The position numbers and the translations under genes were made by a program. 64,000 nt of DNA, taken from contig NZ_LROY01000002.1 in the NCBI RefSeq assembly GCF_001639145.1, positions 1,768,501 to 1,832,500 on the forward strand, written 5' to 3'. The stretch is from Microbulbifer sp. Q7. GTDB lineage: Bacteria; Pseudomonadota; Gammaproteobacteria; Pseudomonadales; Cellvibrionaceae. The notes below the pieces were generated by a model. The model saw nothing but the letters and a program-made list of their open reading frames with translations. It did not search any database and was not told where the DNA came from. Positions 43,087-52,784 of the stretch are shown piece after piece; position 1 is the first letter of the stretch, and every line of letters begins with the position of its first letter.

Positions 43087-44478
43087 TTACCAGTGCAGCG
43101 AGGAAGGCAGCCGCGGCGATGAGAGTAGCCGGGAGAATTTCTGCCAGCGCCCATCCCTGGATTCGGTGTCTCCCTCGATATACTGCTTTACCAGCGCCTT
43201 GCCCCAGTTGTAGTTGATCACGTACGCGCCGTAGGTATCCACAAACTGCACGCGCTGCGCCGCCTTTTCCGGACTCATGGCCGTGTATTTCTGAAAGCGG
43301 GCCATGGCCTCGTCGCGGTCGATCTTGCCATTGATATATTCCCGGGCAACGATATTTTCCGCAAACTTCAGCTGAGCCAACAACGACAGAACCCGCTGGT
43401 ATTTTTCTGCAGTGGCGGGATCCAGGCCGGCGAGTGGATACAGGGTTTCCTGCTCGAAACGGGTTTTCTCCGCGCCGGGGAAAGCCAGCTCGATACCGTA
43501 ATTGGCACTGCCTTCCGCAATCAGTGACTGGGGACTGAACAGAGGATATACGCTGTACTCGGGCCACCCCTGCTCCTGTACCAGTTTCTGCTCCAGTAGT
43601 GCATTGTAGGTGTGGTGCCCCGGGTAGCCCTCGTGACAACCCAGATCTACGGCACGGTCAATATAAATGGGCAACCCGGAGTTGATCTGAATCAGGCTGT
43701 GCGCTTTTCCCTGATACCAGTTGTAACCACTCCACGGCTTGTCCTGCACATATTCCAGCTTGAAGCTTTCTGCGGGCGGCAACGACATATGCGCCAGCGT
43801 GCGCTTTTTGCACTCGGCAATGGCTGCGTTGAATACAACTTCCAGTTTGTCCTCCGGTATGCGGTACTGCTGCTGGAATTGCCGTACCCGCACATGCAGG
43901 GGCTCGGCGCCGGGCAGTTCCTGCTCCAGCTGGGCCAGTACCGGGTCGAACTCGGCATAGGTCTGCACTGGGGGCTCGGTGTCGTAAAGCGCCTTGGCCT
44001 CTTCCTGAAAGTCGCGGAAGCTCGCATCGGCGATGTGGTGCGCATGCGCCGCGAGCGCGGTCAGCTGGGTTTTGAGGTAGTGCTTACGCAGAGTGTGCAG
44101 GTCGCCCGCCGGCGCAATTTCCTCCGGCAACCTGGCGAGCAAGCTCTCTGCGCGGCTTGCCAGCTCCGCCGGAGAGGCGGCATCCGCTGCAGCATCCGTC
44201 TTCCATTGCTCAGGGCCGTAATAGGCATCTACATAGCTTTTGTCGTGATTACCCAGGGTGAGCACCAGACGGACATACGCCTGCGCAATCTCGTCGAGTT
44301 CCGGGTCAGCCTCGCTGGCCCGCTCCCCCGTCTCGTCCCCTGGGGTTACTTCTGCCGCTTTCTCCCCACGCTCTTTTTCCGGTTGAGGAGCCCTGCTGTC
44401 ACATCCCGTCAGCGCAGAACTGCACAGCAACGCGAGTAAAACCATCGACAATATATTTTTCACATGATTTCCTGTCAT
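43087..44478 (-). CDS. Lipoprotein metallopeptidase, DUF885-like
   Basis: 463 residues from ATG 44478. Lipobox SALTGC (Cys26) marks a lipoprotein. A Glu/Lys-rich linker (about 30-60) leads to a mostly helical catalytic domain. The zinc motif is HEGYPGHH (His282, Glu283, His288/289), the form found in DUF885 peptidases. A downstream AEGSANYGIELAFPG segment could supply the third ligand. It probably degrades peptides in the periplasm or outside the cell. It is a single gene. Confidence 0.85.
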   Translation of the reverse strand: MTGNHVKNILSMVLLALLCSSALTGCDSRAPQPEKERGEKAAEVTPGDETGERASEADPELDEIAQAYVRLVLTLGNHDKSYVDAYYGPEQWKTDAAADAASPAELASRAESLLARLPEEIAPAGDLHTLRKHYLKTQLTALAAHAHHIADASFRDFQEEAKALYDTEPPVQTYAEFDPVLAQLEQELPGAEPLHVRVRQFQQQYRIPEDKLEVVFNAAIAECKKRTLAHMSLPPAESFKLEYVQDKPWSGYNWYQGKAHSLIQINSGLPIYIDRAVDLGCHEGYPGHHTYNALLEQKLVQEQGWPEYSVYPLFSPQSLIAEGSANYGIELAFPGAEKTRFEQETLYPLAGLDPATAEKYQRVLSLLAQLKFAENIVAREYINGKIDRDEAMARFQKYTAMSPEKAAQRVQFVDTYGAYVINYNWGKALVKQYIEGDTESRDGRWQKFSRLLSSPRLPSSLHW

Positions 44479-44667
44479 AAATCGGCCCTGACATTCAAAA
44501 GAAAAGCGCTTGAGAAAACAGCTGACGAAAACACCGGTCAAAGGGTGACCAAAACCAGCTCAAGGTATCACATCCATTTTCGGCGGCAAACGAGGGATGG
44601 CCAGACCGCAGCAGATACCGCAGCTGGTGTGTAGCGTGATCGATGGAAACCTGTGACGTGCGCGCGA

Positions 44668-45105
44668 CTAGCGCTGGCCCAGCTCTCGCTGCCAGTAACG
44701 TTGCATTTTCAGAAACAGAAAGGAGGCCGTCCAGGTAATCAGCACCAGTCCGGTCAGCGCTTCGAGCCCCGCGGTGAAACGCAGGGCACCATGGGGCTCG
44801 ATATCGCCAATACCGAGCGAGGTGTAGGTGGTAAAGGAAAAATAAACGCAGTCAATCAGCGTTCCATCAAAATTCCCCTCCAGGGTACCGAAATGTGGTG
44901 AGTGGTACATATACAGGTAACCGAGGGCAAACATCCAAATTTCGACAACGTGCGCCACCAGCGCACCAAATACCCCAATCAGCACATTCACGTTGCGACG
45001 CACACTGACTCTACGCCCGAGCCAGAATAGAAAGTTCAGCGCTTCATGATGAAGCACGACCGCCGCCGCGACCAATAGCGAATTGATAAGGAGCGTCAAC
45101 AACAT
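44668..45105 (-). CDS. Two-pore-helix ion channel family protein
   Basis: 145 residues with three or four membrane segments. The pore loop is CVYFSFTTYTSLGIGDIEP, which matches the K+ channel P-loop (usual TVGYGD) with GIG in place of GYG, followed by the inner helix AGLEALTGLVLITWTASFLFLK. No cytoplasmic RCK domain is present. It probably forms a tetrameric potassium-selective or less selective cation channel. It lies 26 bases downstream of tadA on the same strand. Confidence 0.85.
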   Translation of the reverse strand: MLLTLLINSLLVAAAVVLHHEALNFLFWLGRRVSVRRNVNVLIGVFGALVAHVVEIWMFALGYLYMYHSPHFGTLEGNFDGTLIDCVYFSFTTYTSLGIGDIEPHGALRFTAGLEALTGLVLITWTASFLFLKMQRYWQRELGQR

Positions 45106-45131
45106 ATCTAGCGTCTTTTCTAACGTCTGCT

Positions 45132-45587
45132 TTAACGTCTTTTCTGGAAGAACTCTCGTACCAGGGTGCCGGCCTCATCGGCCATCACCCCGCCCTCCAC
45201 CGCAATTTTGTGGTTGAAGAATGTCTGTTCGGCCAACTGTAACTGACTGACCACCACACCGGCGCGCGGCTCTGCGGCGCCGTATACCAGCCGCGCGATA
45301 CGAGCGTGAATCAGGGTACCGAAACACATGGTACAGGGCTCAATGGTGACATACAGCGTGGCACCCGGCAGGCGATAATTGTTCTGCCTGGTCGCGGCCG
45401 CGCGCAGCGCCATTACTTCTGCGTGGGCGCTGGGGTCGGATGCAGAAATTGGCTGATTGAACCCCTCGCCAATGACCTCTCCGTCGAGCACCACCAGAGC
45501 GCCCACGGGCACTTCACCGAGTTCGGCACCCTGGGCGGCGAGCGTCAGGGCCTGCTGCATAAAACGAAAATCTCGCGGCGTCGCCAC
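45132..45587 (-). CDS. tadA: tRNA-specific adenosine deaminase
   Basis: 151 residues. It deaminates adenosine-34 of tRNA-Arg(ACG) to inosine. Zinc and catalytic residues: His55 and Glu57 in SAHAEVMAL, Cys85 and Cys88 in EPCTMCFG. The TadA-specific NNYRLPGATLYVTIE and GAAEPRAGVV segments are present, and the Arg/Lys tail FFQKRR contacts tRNA. It follows rlmA with only 3 bases between. Confidence 0.96.
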   Translation of the reverse strand: MATPRDFRFMQQALTLAAQGAELGEVPVGALVVLDGEVIGEGFNQPISASDPSAHAEVMALRAAATRQNNYRLPGATLYVTIEPCTMCFGTLIHARIARLVYGAAEPRAGVVVSQLQLAEQTFFNHKIAVEGGVMADEAGTLVREFFQKRR

Positions 45588-45590
45588 TTA

Positions 45591-46409
45591 CTAATCCTGT
45601 CCTGAATTCTTGATGAAAACCCGCAGCAGAAAATCTGCCTCCAGCAGCAATGCGTCCTCCCGCTGCAGCGCTTCACGGGCCTCTGCGCGACCTGTCCAAG
45701 CGAACGGGGTCATGGAGAGAAAATCCTGCACTTGCGCGTTCGAATTTATCGCGAGAGGAAATACACAGCGCATTTCACTCACCGCGTCGAGCCCGGCCAA
45801 TGAAGCCGGCGCCTCATGCCGCTGCGGCTTATCGTACAGCTGGCTTTTCAGCGCCCACAGATGGTCCGGGCCCGGCGACACATCCAGCACAATTCCACCG
45901 GGCCTGAGCACGCGCACCAGTTCTTCGGCAGGCCCAGGCGCAAATACGCGCAAGATGGCATCCACACTGTTGTCCGCCACCGGCAGGTGATAGTTCGAGG
46001 CTACGGCAAAATACGCACGGGGTTGTCTTTTCGCCGCCAACCGTACACCGGCTTTGGCGATGTCCACCCCGGCAATCTGCGCATCCGGCCAACCGCAGCC
46101 CGATAGTGTTCGCGCATACCAGCCTTCACCACAGCCCAGGTCCAACAGCTGTGCCGACTCCGCGCAACGACTCCGCAACTGCGCGCCGATGGCGTCTGCC
46201 AGTGGTTCGTAAAGCCCCGCTTCCAGAAACCGACGGCGCGCATTGAGCATGTCTGCCGAATCCCCCGGTTCACGGCTACGTTTTTGCTGAACCGGCAGCA
46301 GATTGACGTACCCTTCCTTGGCGCGATCAAAGCTATGCCCGTTGGCACACAGCCAACTTTGCGCTTGCAATTCGAGGGCTTGTTTACAATGCGGGCACTG
46401 CCAGATCAT
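45591..46409 (-). CDS. rlmA: 23S rRNA (guanine-745-N1)-methyltransferase
   Basis: 272 residues. The N-terminal zinc ribbon uses Cys5, Cys8, Cys21 and His25 (CPHC, CANGH), followed by the conserved DRAKEGYVNLLPVQQK and GDSADMLNARRRFLEAG. The SAM domain has LLDLGCGEGWYARTL and IAGVDIAK. RlmA methylates G745 of 23S rRNA. The start overlaps the stop of the GMC oxidoreductase gene as ATGA, an odd coupling of unrelated functions. Confidence 0.94.
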   Translation of the reverse strand: MIWQCPHCKQALELQAQSWLCANGHSFDRAKEGYVNLLPVQQKRSREPGDSADMLNARRRFLEAGLYEPLADAIGAQLRSRCAESAQLLDLGCGEGWYARTLSGCGWPDAQIAGVDIAKAGVRLAAKRQPRAYFAVASNYHLPVADNSVDAILRVFAPGPAEELVRVLRPGGIVLDVSPGPDHLWALKSQLYDKPQRHEAPASLAGLDAVSEMRCVFPLAINSNAQVQDFLSMTPFAWTGRAEAREALQREDALLLEADFLLRVFIKNSGQD

Positions 46410-48034
46410 ACGCTTTCGCTGATTTCCTGCTGATGGTGAGACACGGACTTGTCGAGGATCATCTCCGCCGCTTTTTCCGCGATGGCAATCACCGGCGCAT
46501 TGGTGTTACCACTGATAAGGGTTGGCATTATGGAGGCATCCACCACACGCAGTCCATCGACGCCACGTACACGCAACGCACTATCCACCACCGCCATCTC
46601 ATCCTGACCCATTTTGCAGGTGCCGACGGGATGGTAAATGGTTTCTGCGTTCTTGCGGATAAAGTCAGCAATGGCTTCCGGCTGACGCAGCGCTTCGGCC
46701 GGTGACCACCAGTCTTTGTGCACGGTTTTCAGCGCGCTTTTCTCGATAATCTCACGCACCATTTCGAATCCCTCAACCAGCACCTGGAGATCCTCGGGAT
46801 GGGACAGATAGTTGGGCTGTATCAACGGCAAGGCTCTGGGATCCCGGGAGGCCAGGGAAATACTGCCACGACTTTTTGGACGGAGCGCACACGCATGCAG
46901 GGAATAGCCGTTGCCTGGCTTTTTGGTAAACCCGTGGTTAAACAGTGGCACCGCGCTCAAGTGGAACTGAATATCCGGGTACTCGCCCGCCAGACTGGAA
47001 CTGGCAAAACCGCCGGCCTCGGCGACGTTGTTGGTCAACATGCCGCGATTGAGCAGCAGGTACTCGGGGAAATGCAGTGCGGCTTTTAATTTGGGCCAAA
47101 GGGCATCGTTAAACCCGACGGCCGTATTGGTCTGCACCACCTGGGTAATGTCCAGGTGGTCCTGCAGGTTTTGCCCAACACCCGGCAGATGGCACTGGGA
47201 AACAATACCCAGTTTTTTCAGCTGCTCTTCCGGCCCAACCCCTGAAAGCATCAGCAACTGCGGCGACTGAATGGCCCCGGCGCTCAGGATCACCTCTTTA
47301 TTGGCGACAATACGATCCCCATTGAGCATCCGAACCGCGGCTACACGATCGCCCTTGAATTCCAGTCTGGCGGCGGGCGCACTGGTGAAAATACTCAGGT
47401 TCGGGCGATTTTTAACCGGATACAGGTAGGCTGTGGCAGCCGAGCAACGGCGGCCAAACTTCTGGGTGACCTGGTAGAAACCCACCCCGTTTTGCTGGTG
47501 CCCGTTAAAGTCGTGATTGAGCCGGTGCCCGGCTTCGCGGGCGGCGCTCAGAAAGGCCTCGCCGGCCGCCGATTTCCACTTCAGGTCTGAGACCGCGAGT
47601 GGCCCGAAGCCGCTATGGTATGCATCACTGCCCCGCTGGTTGCCCTCCGCCAGCAGGAAATACGGCAACATGCCGGACCAGCCCCAATCCGGGTTACCCG
47701 CGGCTTCCCAAGCATTGTAATCACCGGGATTGCCACGGGTGTAGATCATGGCGTTGATCGCGCTACTGCCACCCAGCACACGCCCACGCGGCCAGAACAG
47801 GCGACGATTATCCAGGTTGGGTTGGGGCTCGGTGTAGTGGTGCAAGTTAAAGCGCTTGCCGGGAAGCAGGTAGCCAATACCGACGGGCATCTGGATAAGC
47901 AGACTGTGATCAGACGGGCCCGCCTCCAGAAGACACACCCGGTTCTGCTCGTCCGCACTCAACCGGTTGGCAAGTACGCACCCCGCGGAGCCCCCGCCGA
48001 TAATCACGTAGTCATACACCTTGCTTCGCGCCAT
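46406..48034 (-). CDS. GMC family FAD oxidoreductase (choline dehydrogenase-like)
   Basis: 542 residues from ATG 48034 with GGGAG upstream. The FAD-binding start is YDYVIIGGGSAGCVLANRL, with GMC signatures WPRGRVLGGSSAINAMIYTRG and GAIQSPQLLMLSGVGP. The catalytic His region is ETIYHPVGTCKMG, and the second catalytic residue is in ISGNTNAPVIAIAEKAAE. It oxidises an alcohol such as choline or a medium-chain alcohol; there is no betaine aldehyde dehydrogenase nearby to favour choline. It is first in a run with rlmA and tadA. Confidence 0.92.
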   Translation of the reverse strand: MARSKVYDYVIIGGGSAGCVLANRLSADEQNRVCLLEAGPSDHSLLIQMPVGIGYLLPGKRFNLHHYTEPQPNLDNRRLFWPRGRVLGGSSAINAMIYTRGNPGDYNAWEAAGNPDWGWSGMLPYFLLAEGNQRGSDAYHSGFGPLAVSDLKWKSAAGEAFLSAAREAGHRLNHDFNGHQQNGVGFYQVTQKFGRRCSAATAYLYPVKNRPNLSIFTSAPAARLEFKGDRVAAVRMLNGDRIVANKEVILSAGAIQSPQLLMLSGVGPEEQLKKLGIVSQCHLPGVGQNLQDHLDITQVVQTNTAVGFNDALWPKLKAALHFPEYLLLNRGMLTNNVAEAGGFASSSLAGEYPDIQFHLSAVPLFNHGFTKKPGNGYSLHACALRPKSRGSISLASRDPRALPLIQPNYLSHPEDLQVLVEGFEMVREIIEKSALKTVHKDWWSPAEALRQPEAIADFIRKNAETIYHPVGTCKMGQDEMAVVDSALRVRGVDGLRVVDASIMPTLISGNTNAPVIAIAEKAAEMILDKSVSHHQQEISESV

Positions 48035-48336
48035 GGCCTTCTCCCTGTTAAAAATTATGTTTATGCGTAGATGGCACCACCAACAGCTGGTGTGTAATGC
48101 GCAATCTAACACCGAAATCCCATGAAAAAGCGCCAACAGCGCGACAAGACCCGAGCAATTCCGAAATCCGTGAGAGATTCCCCCGCCGTTGCCGGGGGCT
48201 GCTCCAGCAATTGTAGACAGGCGCTGCCGGGAGCTCGCGGTGGGTGATGCGAAGTGAGAACGCAAGGTAGTGGGACTAGGAGGATCCTGAGCTGAAAGTC
48301 AGGGGGAGAAAAAAGGGAGTTAGCCGGTATTGAAAG

Positions 48337-48363
48337 GCGGGCGCCCGATTGCCGGGCACCCGC
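48337..48363 (-). terminator. Terminator-like hairpin after the hexosaminidase gene
   Basis: Stem GCGGGtGCCCG with CGGGCgCCCGC (one internal mismatch) and loop GCAAT on the minus strand, followed by CTTTC. It lies 15 bases after the stop. The weak T-run lowers certainty. Confidence 0.55.
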
Positions 48364-48378
48364 TACCAGAACAATGGT

Positions 48379-51096
48379 CTAGAGGGCCTGGGCCGTATCC
48401 AGCGCCACCGCACGCCCGGCGCGTTCGCCATCGGCACTGCGCGCACGGATCGACTTCACAGACTCTGGCGCCACACCATCGGTCAGCGCCTGCCAGGCGT
48501 GCCCGTCAAAGTACTCCAGCGCCAGGCCAGGGTACGGCAAGGCGGTTTTCACCTGTCCGTCTGCGACGATTGCACCGGGCACCGGCACCCGGTAGCCAAT
48601 ACCGGCACGATCCAGTTTCAGCAATTCCTTCCGCCCCAGCGCCGCGGAAAAACCGGACCAGTCTTTCGCCAATGCCTGCTTGTCGACAAAGGCGGTTTCC
48701 GCGGAGAACGTCTGCCCCTGTTTCAGTGGCAGCTCCCACGACGCCTGGTGCCAGGCGCGCTCGGCCAGTGCCAGCAAACGCGGATACACCTGATACTCCA
48801 CCGCCTCATCGGTGCGCACCACTTCACTCCACAGCTGGCCCTGGATACCGCGCACGCTGGCGGTAAATTCCTCAGAGGGCGAGGTCGCGGTCCAACCGCG
48901 GCCGTCCCGGTTGGGATACAGTTCCGCCAGCTGGGCCGTATTCAACGGCGTGTAGCTGAAGGTTTTGCGGGTATCGGTGTAGCGCGATGCCCAGTAGTAA
49001 CCACGCTCTTTCGGATCGATTTCCTGCGGCATATCGAAGTACAGGAAATCGGAGTGGGATTGCACCAGGTCGAATCCGGTCTCGGCAAAATGCACACTCT
49101 CGGCACCACCACCCCAGAACAGCGGCGCCCAGGAATTCACGTAGTTGTGCTCGGTCGCCAGCTCCCGGTCGGCGTCGCTGATTTTCTTCACGCCGTCGTT
49201 CCAGGCCGCCATGGTGGGAATGCCCGCATCCGCCACCAGCTTGCTGACCCGCTTGGCGTAGAGCTCGCCCAGCTCATCAATGGCATTCACTTCGCCACTG
49301 GCGATCAGTTTCTGGCACTGCGGGGAATTGCTCCAGGGTTTGTTGCGCTGTTCCGCGGTGACATCCCCCTTCTCCGGGTTTTCCCCCGGGCCGACTTCAA
49401 AGCTATCGGAGGCCAGAATATTGACGGCCTCATCGCCACCAAAGTGCCAGCTCTGCAGCGGATGACCAGCGGTATCGTGCATGACTTTGACTTCGCGGAT
49501 CAGCTTGCCCACAAAACGGTAGGTCGAATCGATACAGGGGTTGATATAGCTGTCGTTGTAAAACTGAACCGACAGGTACTGGGTATCGTCCTGCGGGTCG
49601 ATCAGGCGATAAGCCTCGGCCGCGGCCGGATCGGACGGCTGTAACTTGCGGTAGCGTGCCTCCATCGCCACAACGGCGGCGCGGGCATGGGCGGGCATAT
49701 CGAACTCCGGCACCACCTCGATCTGGCGATCTGCCGCATAACGCAGGATCTCAACATAGTCGTCCACACTGTAAAAGCCACTACCGAAGTTATCGGTATT
49801 GGGGCCGGAGCCCAGCTGAGGCAACAGGCAACGATTTTCATCCAGATCAAAACAGCGCTGGCTGCCAATCTCGGTCAGCTCCGGGAGGCCCGGAATTTCC
49901 AGCCGCCAACCCTCGTCATCCGAGAGGTGGAAGTGGAACCGATTCAGCTTGTACGCCGCCATCTGGTCGAGCATTTTCAGCACCACTTCCTTGCTGTGGA
50001 AGTTACGCCCCACATCCAGGAACATGCCGCGGTGGGGAAAGCGCGGTGCATCCTCGACCACCGCCTGCGGCAGGCTGTTACTGTTCAGGTCCACCAGCGC
50101 CAGCAATGACTGGACGCCATAAAAAGCGCCGCTCGCGTCGGCGCCACTCACGCTAGCGCCCTCCTCAGTGACGGAAAGCCGGTAGGCGCCTGCTGGCTGC
50201 CCCTTGAACTCGGCTCCATTCACGGCCACCGCCACCGGATATCCTTCGGCGCCGTCTGCGGCCAGGCCAAGTATCGCTATGCGCTGCTCCAGTGCCGCAA
50301 CACTGCCACTGCTCAAACCTTCTGCCGCCAGGGCAATACCCTGTGGCAATACCACCGGTGCACCTTGTGGCAGGGTCATCGACACGGGCTGGGGAATAAT
50401 ACGGCTGCGCCAGCCGCTCTCGGCTACGGGCGCAACATCCGCGGAAAACTGTGCGAAGCGGCTCGCGGCGGTGGCGAGAGTGTTGGCATCATCCGCTGCC
50501 CGCTTCCAGTTGTTCGGGTCGTTCTTGGTGATCGGCAGCACCATATCGCTCAGGTCGTCGGTGTCCGTGGAACGGATGACCAGGGGCTCTCCATCCGCAC
50601 CTACCACAAACAGGCGCGGCTGGAAGTCCGATTCAAACTGCATCCAGTTTTCGGCAAGAAACTCCAGTGGCAGCGTTTCACCACTGGCGATCCCAGCGAA
50701 AGATGCGGTCGGCGTCAGGCGATGCAGATCGCCATTGACGCGCTCCAGGGTGAAGGCATCGCTGTTCAGCAATACCAGAGCGCGGCGCACACTGTGGAAA
50801 TACAGCTGCCAGTCGCGCTCATCGGCGCCAATGGCCGGGCCGTTGTTGATCAGGCTGATCCGGTACGTGGAGCAGGTCGCCCCGCTACCCCCTGCCTTCT
50901 TGCACTGGGCGCGAAGTGCCGCATCGGCGCCCTGGAAGTTGACGAGCACTTCCTGGGTGACATCAAAATGGGTGGCAATGCGCTCCGGCGCCGCGGCAGC
51001 AGCGCCTGATGGATACTCGCCGGCGGACTCGGGGTCTGCGCAGGATGTGATAAAGGCGGACAACGCCAGGCTGGTAAAAAGGGGAAGCCGTTTCAT
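48379..51096 (-). CDS. GH20 beta-N-acetylhexosaminidase lipoprotein (chitobiase type)
   Basis: 905 residues from ATG 51096. Lipobox FITSC (Cys19) makes it an outer-membrane or periplasmic lipoprotein. Domain order: an N-terminal chitobiase carbohydrate-binding domain (about 40-210, opening THFDVTQEVLVNFQ), the GH20b domain (about 235-375), the catalytic barrel (about 380-780) with the Asp555-Glu556 pair in HFGGDEAVNIL, and a C-terminal immunoglobulin-like domain. It releases N-acetylglucosamine from chitobiose and longer chitin oligomers, with the substrate's own acetamido group as nucleophile. This is a strong marker of a chitin-using marine bacterium. Confidence 0.95.
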   Translation of the reverse strand: MKRLPLFTSLALSAFITSCADPESAGEYPSGAAAAAPERIATHFDVTQEVLVNFQGADAALRAQCKKAGGSGATCSTYRISLINNGPAIGADERDWQLYFHSVRRALVLLNSDAFTLERVNGDLHRLTPTASFAGIASGETLPLEFLAENWMQFESDFQPRLFVVGADGEPLVIRSTDTDDLSDMVLPITKNDPNNWKRAADDANTLATAASRFAQFSADVAPVAESGWRSRIIPQPVSMTLPQGAPVVLPQGIALAAEGLSSGSVAALEQRIAILGLAADGAEGYPVAVAVNGAEFKGQPAGAYRLSVTEEGASVSGADASGAFYGVQSLLALVDLNSNSLPQAVVEDAPRFPHRGMFLDVGRNFHSKEVVLKMLDQMAAYKLNRFHFHLSDDEGWRLEIPGLPELTEIGSQRCFDLDENRCLLPQLGSGPNTDNFGSGFYSVDDYVEILRYAADRQIEVVPEFDMPAHARAAVVAMEARYRKLQPSDPAAAEAYRLIDPQDDTQYLSVQFYNDSYINPCIDSTYRFVGKLIREVKVMHDTAGHPLQSWHFGGDEAVNILASDSFEVGPGENPEKGDVTAEQRNKPWSNSPQCQKLIASGEVNAIDELGELYAKRVSKLVADAGIPTMAAWNDGVKKISDADRELATEHNYVNSWAPLFWGGGAESVHFAETGFDLVQSHSDFLYFDMPQEIDPKERGYYWASRYTDTRKTFSYTPLNTAQLAELYPNRDGRGWTATSPSEEFTASVRGIQGQLWSEVVRTDEAVEYQVYPRLLALAERAWHQASWELPLKQGQTFSAETAFVDKQALAKDWSGFSAALGRKELLKLDRAGIGYRVPVPGAIVADGQVKTALPYPGLALEYFDGHAWQALTDGVAPESVKSIRARSADGERAGRAVALDTAQAL

Positions 51097-51645
51097 CAAT
51101 CTTCTCTTTATGGATGAAGCATCGTGCACCGATGCCGCTAGTGTTCTTATATGGTGAAGCAGGAACAATACAATTCGATCGAGTGTCCACCTTAACGGAA
51201 AAGACAGCGCTGTCAACAAGTGGGCGGTGCACGGGTTCTTACTTGCCCGATCAGCGCGCAGCCTTGCTCATCGACCCACCATTCATTTCCGACCACTTTG
51301 ACGCCATTCGTCCTGTGACTGATGAACCAACCCAGCCACTAATGATCCAATGTCTGGGCCACTAGACAATTTTTTTATAAAGCGCCCCTAAAACTAAAAA
51401 GTTTTGTTCCTAAAAAACATTGGCGGAAACCTCAGCGCAGCCCCCGTAAACCGGGCAAGACTCTAAATATTCAGCAACGGCGCGGCCTTAACGAACATGA
51501 CCAGAAAAACCACGGTAGTCAGGCTTTTCATTGGCAAAGTACCGGAAACTGTGAGATACAACGGTTTATAAAAGGGTGAGCCATAATAAATTCAGTAGCT
51601 GTTCATCAGCGTTCTGAGCCAAGTAAAACGCCCCGGGGTGGAAAA
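51097..51645. other. Intergenic region, divergent promoters
   Basis: 549 bases between the divergent hexosaminidase gene and the secreted orphan. The part 51360-51420 is AT-rich (TTTTTTATAAAG, AAAACTAAAAAGTTTT). GGTGGAAAAATG supplies the ribosome site of the rightward gene. No RNA gene or repeat copy was found. Confidence 0.5.
51146..51173 (-). promoter_or_regulatory. Possible promoter of the hexosaminidase gene
   Basis: On the minus strand: -35 TTGTAT (51173-51168), a 16-base spacer, and -10 TATAAG (51151-51146), 50 bases before the start. No operator was recognised. Confidence 0.35.
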
Positions 51646-52146
51646 ATGGAAACTCGCAGTATTCGGTTTCGCTTCAATAGACGTCATGCCTGCCGCTTGC
51701 CGGCCGCGATCGCACTGGCATTTCTTCCTGTTTCCACCCACCTGCTCGCCGACGATATTTTCATTCCCGATTCCACCAGCGCACTGAACCTTCAGGCCGA
51801 CAACGCCTTCTTTATCGACAGCGCCTTTGGCATGGACAACCAGGCCCTGTATGAATCCGCGGAAAACCTGCGCAATAACTCCATGGGCATGGTACATCGA
51901 CGCCTGAACCATCAATGGCTCGAACTCCACACCCGCCCGGACCAATCACAAAACGTGACCGGCGGCCGCGCAGTGAACGAAATCCTGAAGATGGGTTTCA
52001 AAACCTATATGGAACAACACAAGCGCAGCAAGCAGCATCCTCTACTGCGCTATACCCAGAGCGGCGGCCGGCTCAACAGCGCGCTGGATTACGATTTCCG
52101 ACTGTCCGACGACAAATTCAAGATTTCCGTACAGTACGAGTTCTGA
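51646..52146 (+). CDS. Secreted or outer-membrane orphan protein
   Basis: 166 residues with a signal peptide (about 1-36, ending THLLADD). The mature part has FIPDSTSALNLQADNAFFIDSAFG and ends in a probable beta-strand DFRLSDDKFKISVQYEF. The terminal Phe with alternating hydrophobic residues is typical of outer-membrane beta-strands. Only one or two strands are visible, so it is not a normal barrel by itself. No family was recognised. Confidence 0.7.
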   Translation: METRSIRFRFNRRHACRLPAAIALAFLPVSTHLLADDIFIPDSTSALNLQADNAFFIDSAFGMDNQALYESAENLRNNSMGMVHRRLNHQWLELHTRPDQSQNVTGGRAVNEILKMGFKTYMEQHKRSKQHPLLRYTQSGGRLNSALDYDFRLSDDKFKISVQYEF

Positions 52147-52238
52147 GCGGAGGGCTCACGCCCTCCCTACCTCTCTCCGCCCCTCTCGCCCCTGCTTTTT
52201 GCTAGAATCCCCGCCAGTTCAAACCAGCGGAGACTCCC

Positions 52239-52745
52239 GTGCCCGAATCAGTCAAGGCGCCCACCCAGTTCAACCAACTTCCCCACGCCGGCGTGCTGCC
52301 AAGGCTGATGGCGTTGATTTATGACATTCTGATCGTTGCCGGTCTTTGGATGGTGTACGGATTCTTTGCGTTGATGGTGGTAACCACCTTTGGCGGCCTT
52401 CAGTGCCAACCGGAACACCTGGACTATACCCCCTGCGTCGGCGGCCCCCTGTATCGATTCGGTCTGTTGCTGGTTACGGCGGGCTATTTTTTCTGGTCCT
52501 GGCGCGCCGCGGGGCAAACCATCGGCATGCGCGCCTGGCGCCTGATGGTGGCCAACAACAACGGTGTCCAGCTGAGCTGGTACCAGTGCTTTATCCGCGC
52601 GCTGGTTGGCCCGGTGTCCCTGGGTGTGTTCTGCCTCGGATTTCTATGGGGCTACCTGCGCGCCGACGGCGCCAGCTGGCACGACCTGGCCTCGGACTCC
52701 GAGGTGCGGCGACTGCCAAAAAATAAGAAAGAAAAGAAACTGTAG
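52239..52745 (+). CDS. RDD family membrane protein
   Basis: 168 residues from GTG 52239. The RDD pattern is seen in VLPRLMALIYDILIVAGLWMVYGF (Arg and Asp of the family name), a second hydrophobic pair at about 60-85, and GQTIGMRAWRLMVANNNGVQLSW, followed by a last membrane segment. Small RDD proteins are of uncertain function; some affect Na+ transport. The C-terminus is basic (KNKKEKKL). It converges with lptG. Confidence 0.88.
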   Translation: MPESVKAPTQFNQLPHAGVLPRLMALIYDILIVAGLWMVYGFFALMVVTTFGGLQCQPEHLDYTPCVGGPLYRFGLLLVTAGYFFWSWRAAGQTIGMRAWRLMVANNNGVQLSWYQCFIRALVGPVSLGVFCLGFLWGYLRADGASWHDLASDSEVRRLPKNKKEKKL

Positions 52746-52784
52746 GCTGAGCAGGAGCCTGCGATGTAGAAGTGAAGGGCGCGG

